8,062 nt of DNA, from assembly GCA_025935655.1 (NCBI GenBank), contig JAICUV010000157.1, positions 1-8,062 on the forward strand. The letters are read 5' to 3'. The notes beneath the pieces were generated by a model that saw nothing but the letters and a program-made list of their open reading frames with translations, did not search any database and had not been told where the DNA came from. Shown here one piece after another: positions 6,271-8,062 of this stretch. The position numbers and the translations under genes are program-made. The stretch comes from Chloroflexota bacterium (lineage in GTDB: Bacteria > Chloroflexota > Limnocylindria > Limnocylindrales > CSP1-4). Numbering within the stretch: the stretch's first letter is position 1; the number at the start of each line of letters is the position of its first letter.

Positions 6271-7694
6271 CCCACGCCCTGGGCAACGTCCCGCGCCGGG
6301 GCGGGTTCATGCCAGCGATCACCGTGCACGAGCAGCCTCGCCGCCTCGGGCGGGCCCCACGTTCCGGGCTGGTACGCGATGGGCGTGGCCTCGACGTCGA
6401 GCACGCCATCGACGATTCGCCAGGCGGCCTCGACCGCGTCCTGGCGCGAGAACAGCGACTGGTCGCCCTCGACCGCGTCACCGATCAGGCGCTGGTAGGG
6501 CGGCTGCTCTGTCCCGTCCTGGTGCGAGGCGAACAGCTCGACCGGCTCGCCGACCATCGCCTCGCCCGGCTTCTTGGCCCGGGTCCCGAGCGAGATCGAC
6601 ATGTCCGGCGACAGGCGGAAGCGGAAGTAGTCGGCATCGCGCGGCTCCTCCTCGCCGAACACCGCCTGCGGCGGCCGGCGCATCTCGACCCGGACCTCGG
6701 TCACCGTCACCGGCAGGCACTTGCCGGTCCGGATGTAGAAGGGCACGCCGCCCCAGCGCCACGTGTCGACGTGGAGACGCAGCGCCGCGAACGTCTCGAC
6801 GGACGAGCCGGACGCGACGCCCGGGACGTCGCGATAACCCAGGTACTGGCCGCGGACGACATCGTCCGGCCCGAGCGGACGGATCGAGTCCAGCACCTTG
6901 AACTGCTCGTTGCGGACCGCCTCGGTCGTGGCGCCCGAGGGCGCCTCCATCGCGAGCAGGCTCACGACCTGCAACAGGTGGTTCTGGACGACGTCGCGGA
7001 TCGCCCCGGTCTGGTCGTAGAAGGCGCCGCGGTCGGCGACGCCGAACGCCTCGGGCATGTTGATCTGCACGGACGAGACCCGGTCGCGGTTCCAGAGGGG
7101 CTCGAGGAACGAGTTCGCGAAGCGGAAGTAGAGCAGGTTCCGGACCGGCTCCTTGCCCAGGTAGTGGTCGATGCGGAAGACGTCCGCCTCCGCGAAGACG
7201 GCGTGGATCGTCTCGTTGAGCGCCACCGCGGACGCGAGGTCGTGGCCGAACGGCTTCTCCACGATGATCCGCGCCCCGGCCGCACACCCCGACGCCTGGA
7301 GGTTGGTGACCACCTCGCCGAACAGTGACGGCGGCACGGCCAGGTAGTGGAGCGGGTGACGCGCCTCGCCCAGTTCCCGGCGCAGGGCGTGGAACGTCTC
7401 GACGTCGTCGTCCGACCCCTTGACGTACCGCAGGTGGTCGGTGAGGGTCGTGGTCGCGGTCGCATCCGTGAACCCGTGCGCCCGAAGGCTCTCGCGGGCG
7501 CGCTCTTTCAGGCTCTCGAGGTCGCCGGACCGGGCCACGCCGATGATCGGCAGGTCGAAGCCGTCCTCGAGGATGAGGCCCGCGAGCGCGGGGAAGATCT
7601 GCTTGAAGGCGAGATCGCCGGTGGCCCCGAAGAACACGAAGGCGTCGGACCGCACGTCCGGCCGGGCGGCGGGATGAACCGGGGCAACAGCCAT
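6267..7694 (-). CDS. zwf: Glucose-6-phosphate 1-dehydrogenase
   Basis: This enzyme oxidises glucose 6-phosphate to 6-phosphogluconolactone, the NADPH-yielding first step of the oxidative pentose phosphate (and Entner-Doudoroff) pathway, in the cytosol. At 475 aa it is near the usual length. The Rossmann motif FFGATGDLA is at 21-29, and R55 after IIGVA is a candidate for the NADP 2'-phosphate contact. EKPFG is at 146-150, and the substrate-binding signature RIDHYLGKE at 174-182 includes H177 and K181. The catalytic His is H239 in QNHLLQVV, with D176 as its likely partner, and IRTGKCLP (321-328) supplies another substrate-contact Lys. The GDLAFKQIFPAL segment differs from the common GDLAKRKL form (Phe30 at the usual Lys place), as I recall from a divergent clade of these enzymes. 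ATG 7694 lies 6 bp after the cupin stop, with GAGGG overlapping that stop; the TGA overlaps the GH15 ATG. No opcA, pgl or gnd lies in the window. Confidence 0.97.
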   Translation of the reverse strand: MAVAPVHPAARPDVRSDAFVFFGATGDLAFKQIFPALAGLILEDGFDLPIIGVARSGDLESLKERARESLRAHGFTDATATTTLTDHLRYVKGSDDDVETFHALRRELGEARHPLHYLAVPPSLFGEVVTNLQASGCAAGARIIVEKPFGHDLASAVALNETIHAVFAEADVFRIDHYLGKEPVRNLLYFRFANSFLEPLWNRDRVSSVQINMPEAFGVADRGAFYDQTGAIRDVVQNHLLQVVSLLAMEAPSGATTEAVRNEQFKVLDSIRPLGPDDVVRGQYLGYRDVPGVASGSSVETFAALRLHVDTWRWGGVPFYIRTGKCLPVTVTEVRVEMRRPPQAVFGEEEPRDADYFRFRLSPDMSISLGTRAKKPGEAMVGEPVELFASHQDGTEQPPYQRLIGDAVEGDQSLFSRQDAVEAAWRIVDGVLDVEATPIAYQPGTWGPPEAARLLVHGDRWHEPAPARDVAQGVG

Positions 7695-7697
7695 TCG

Positions 7698-7702
7698 CCC
7701 TC
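7698..7702 (-). promoter_or_regulatory. Shine-Dalgarno GAGGG for zwf inside the cupin stop region
   Basis: The minus-strand order is TGAGGGCGAATG. GAGGG overlaps the cupin gene's TGA and sits 3 bases before the zwf ATG. The spacing is short, but the arrangement supports zwf starting at 7694 and being co-transcribed and probably translationally linked with the cupin gene. Confidence 0.5.
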
Positions 7703-8062
7703 AGCCCTTCCCGTCGTCGTGGCCGCCCGACGGGGCGGCGCCGACGCGTGGATCCCGGTCGCGCGCGGTCGGCTCCATGTGCACCGTCAGCAGCACCTGG
7801 CTCGGCACGCTTGCGTGCAGGTCGTGGGCGACGCCCGGGGAGAGCACGAGCAGTGTCCCGGCGTCCAGCTCGCGTTCGCCCTCCGCCGTCCTGACCTGCA
7901 CGCGGCCGGCCAGGGCGTGGATCGTGACCAATCCGTCGGCCACGTGGTCCAGGAGCCGGCCGCCCGCCTCGAAGTCGAACAGGACCAGCGCAACCGACCC
8001 GTGGTGGGCGATCGTGATCTGGCGGTGGCCGTTGGTGGCGGGGTGGGGCTCCGCCCGCAGCC
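7701..8062 (-). CDS. Small cupin-2 domain protein, N-terminus cut by the window edge
   Basis: The minus-strand frame is open from the right edge to TGA at 7703-7701, giving 119 visible residues. GTG 7943 is not the start, since it lies mid-domain. Counting from the edge, the visible part begins LRAEPHPATNGHRQITIAHH and continues VALVLFDFEAGGRLLDHVAD (23-42), then ITI-type strand VTIHALAGRVQVR and the second cupin motif DAGTLLVLSPGVAHDLHA (66-83) with P75, G76 and H79. First-motif histidines are reduced (H39 only, no HxH), so metal binding is doubtful. A Gly/Asp/Pro-rich tail (about 97-119) looks disordered. Proteins of this type are small single-domain cupins, usually without an assigned reaction. 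It is 6 bp upstream of zwf, so it probably belongs to the same operon; a sensing or sugar-binding role is speculation. Confidence 0.82.
   Translation of the reverse strand, partial: LRAEPHPATNGHRQITIAHHGSVALVLFDFEAGGRLLDHVADGLVTIHALAGRVQVRTAEGERELDAGTLLVLSPGVAHDLHASVPSQVLLTVHMEPTARDRDPRVGAAPSGGHDDGKG

Noticed and set aside
4729..6498. Long open frame on the plus strand opposite the GH15 gene (589 codons)
   Set aside because: It is antisense to a convincing GH15 protein, with Arg/Val/Gly/Pro-rich low-information translation and no domain signature.
6309..7328. Plus-strand open frame opposite zwf (339 codons)
   Set aside because: It is a shadow of zwf; the translation is Asp/Arg/Val/Leu-rich without motifs.

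Overview
The window is very GC-rich bacterial DNA (roughly 70% or more by eye, with almost every codon ending in G or C). It is densely packed with genes and has no RNA genes, mobile elements or CRISPR arrays that I could see. The gene mix suggests a free-living high-GC bacterium such as an Actinomycetota or a high-GC Chloroflexota (Limnocylindria/Ellin6529-like). The clues are a cytosolic GH15 glucan hydrolase coupled to zwf, a Pro/Thr-linker lipoprotein, poor Shine-Dalgarno sequences and a GGAACC/CGTC-type promoter. This assignment is inference; no marker gene in the window fixes the phylum.

Left arm, plus strand (1-2918): a RidA-fold protein whose 5' end runs off the window, an N-acyl-D-amino-acid deacylase (D-aminoacylase) family amidohydrolase, and a YgjP-like zinc metallopeptidase. 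The spacings are 37 and 19 bp, so the three are probably co-transcribed. A perfect 7-bp-stem hairpin sits in the first gap, and neither the deacylase nor the peptidase has a clear Shine-Dalgarno. A plausible theme is turnover of modified amino acids and peptides. However, the RidA protein lacks the canonical catalytic arginine, so it is probably not a classical imine deaminase.

Middle, plus strand (2919-3726): a 148-bp intergenic region with a good match to an ECF-sigma promoter (GGAACC-N17-CGTC), followed by a secreted lipoprotein of unknown function. The lipoprotein has a Pro/Thr linker and a CHHTLDVC motif.

Right arm, minus strand (3823-8062, transcribed right to left): a cupin protein cut by the right edge, then zwf (glucose-6-phosphate dehydrogenase), then a large GH15 glucoamylase/glucodextranase-type enzyme without a signal peptide. 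Cupin and zwf are 6 bp apart, and zwf and GH15 share an ATGA stop/start overlap, so this is a tight operon. It suggests that glucose freed from an internal alpha-glucan or oligosaccharide is routed into the oxidative pentose phosphate pathway, with a glucokinase encoded elsewhere. The two arms converge across 96 bp holding an 8-bp inverted repeat that may act as a weak bidirectional terminator.

I see no clear new system. The points most worth a second look are the arginine-less RidA next to a D-aminoacylase, the ECF-like promoter driving the CHHTLDVC lipoprotein, and the translationally coupled zwf-GH15 pair.
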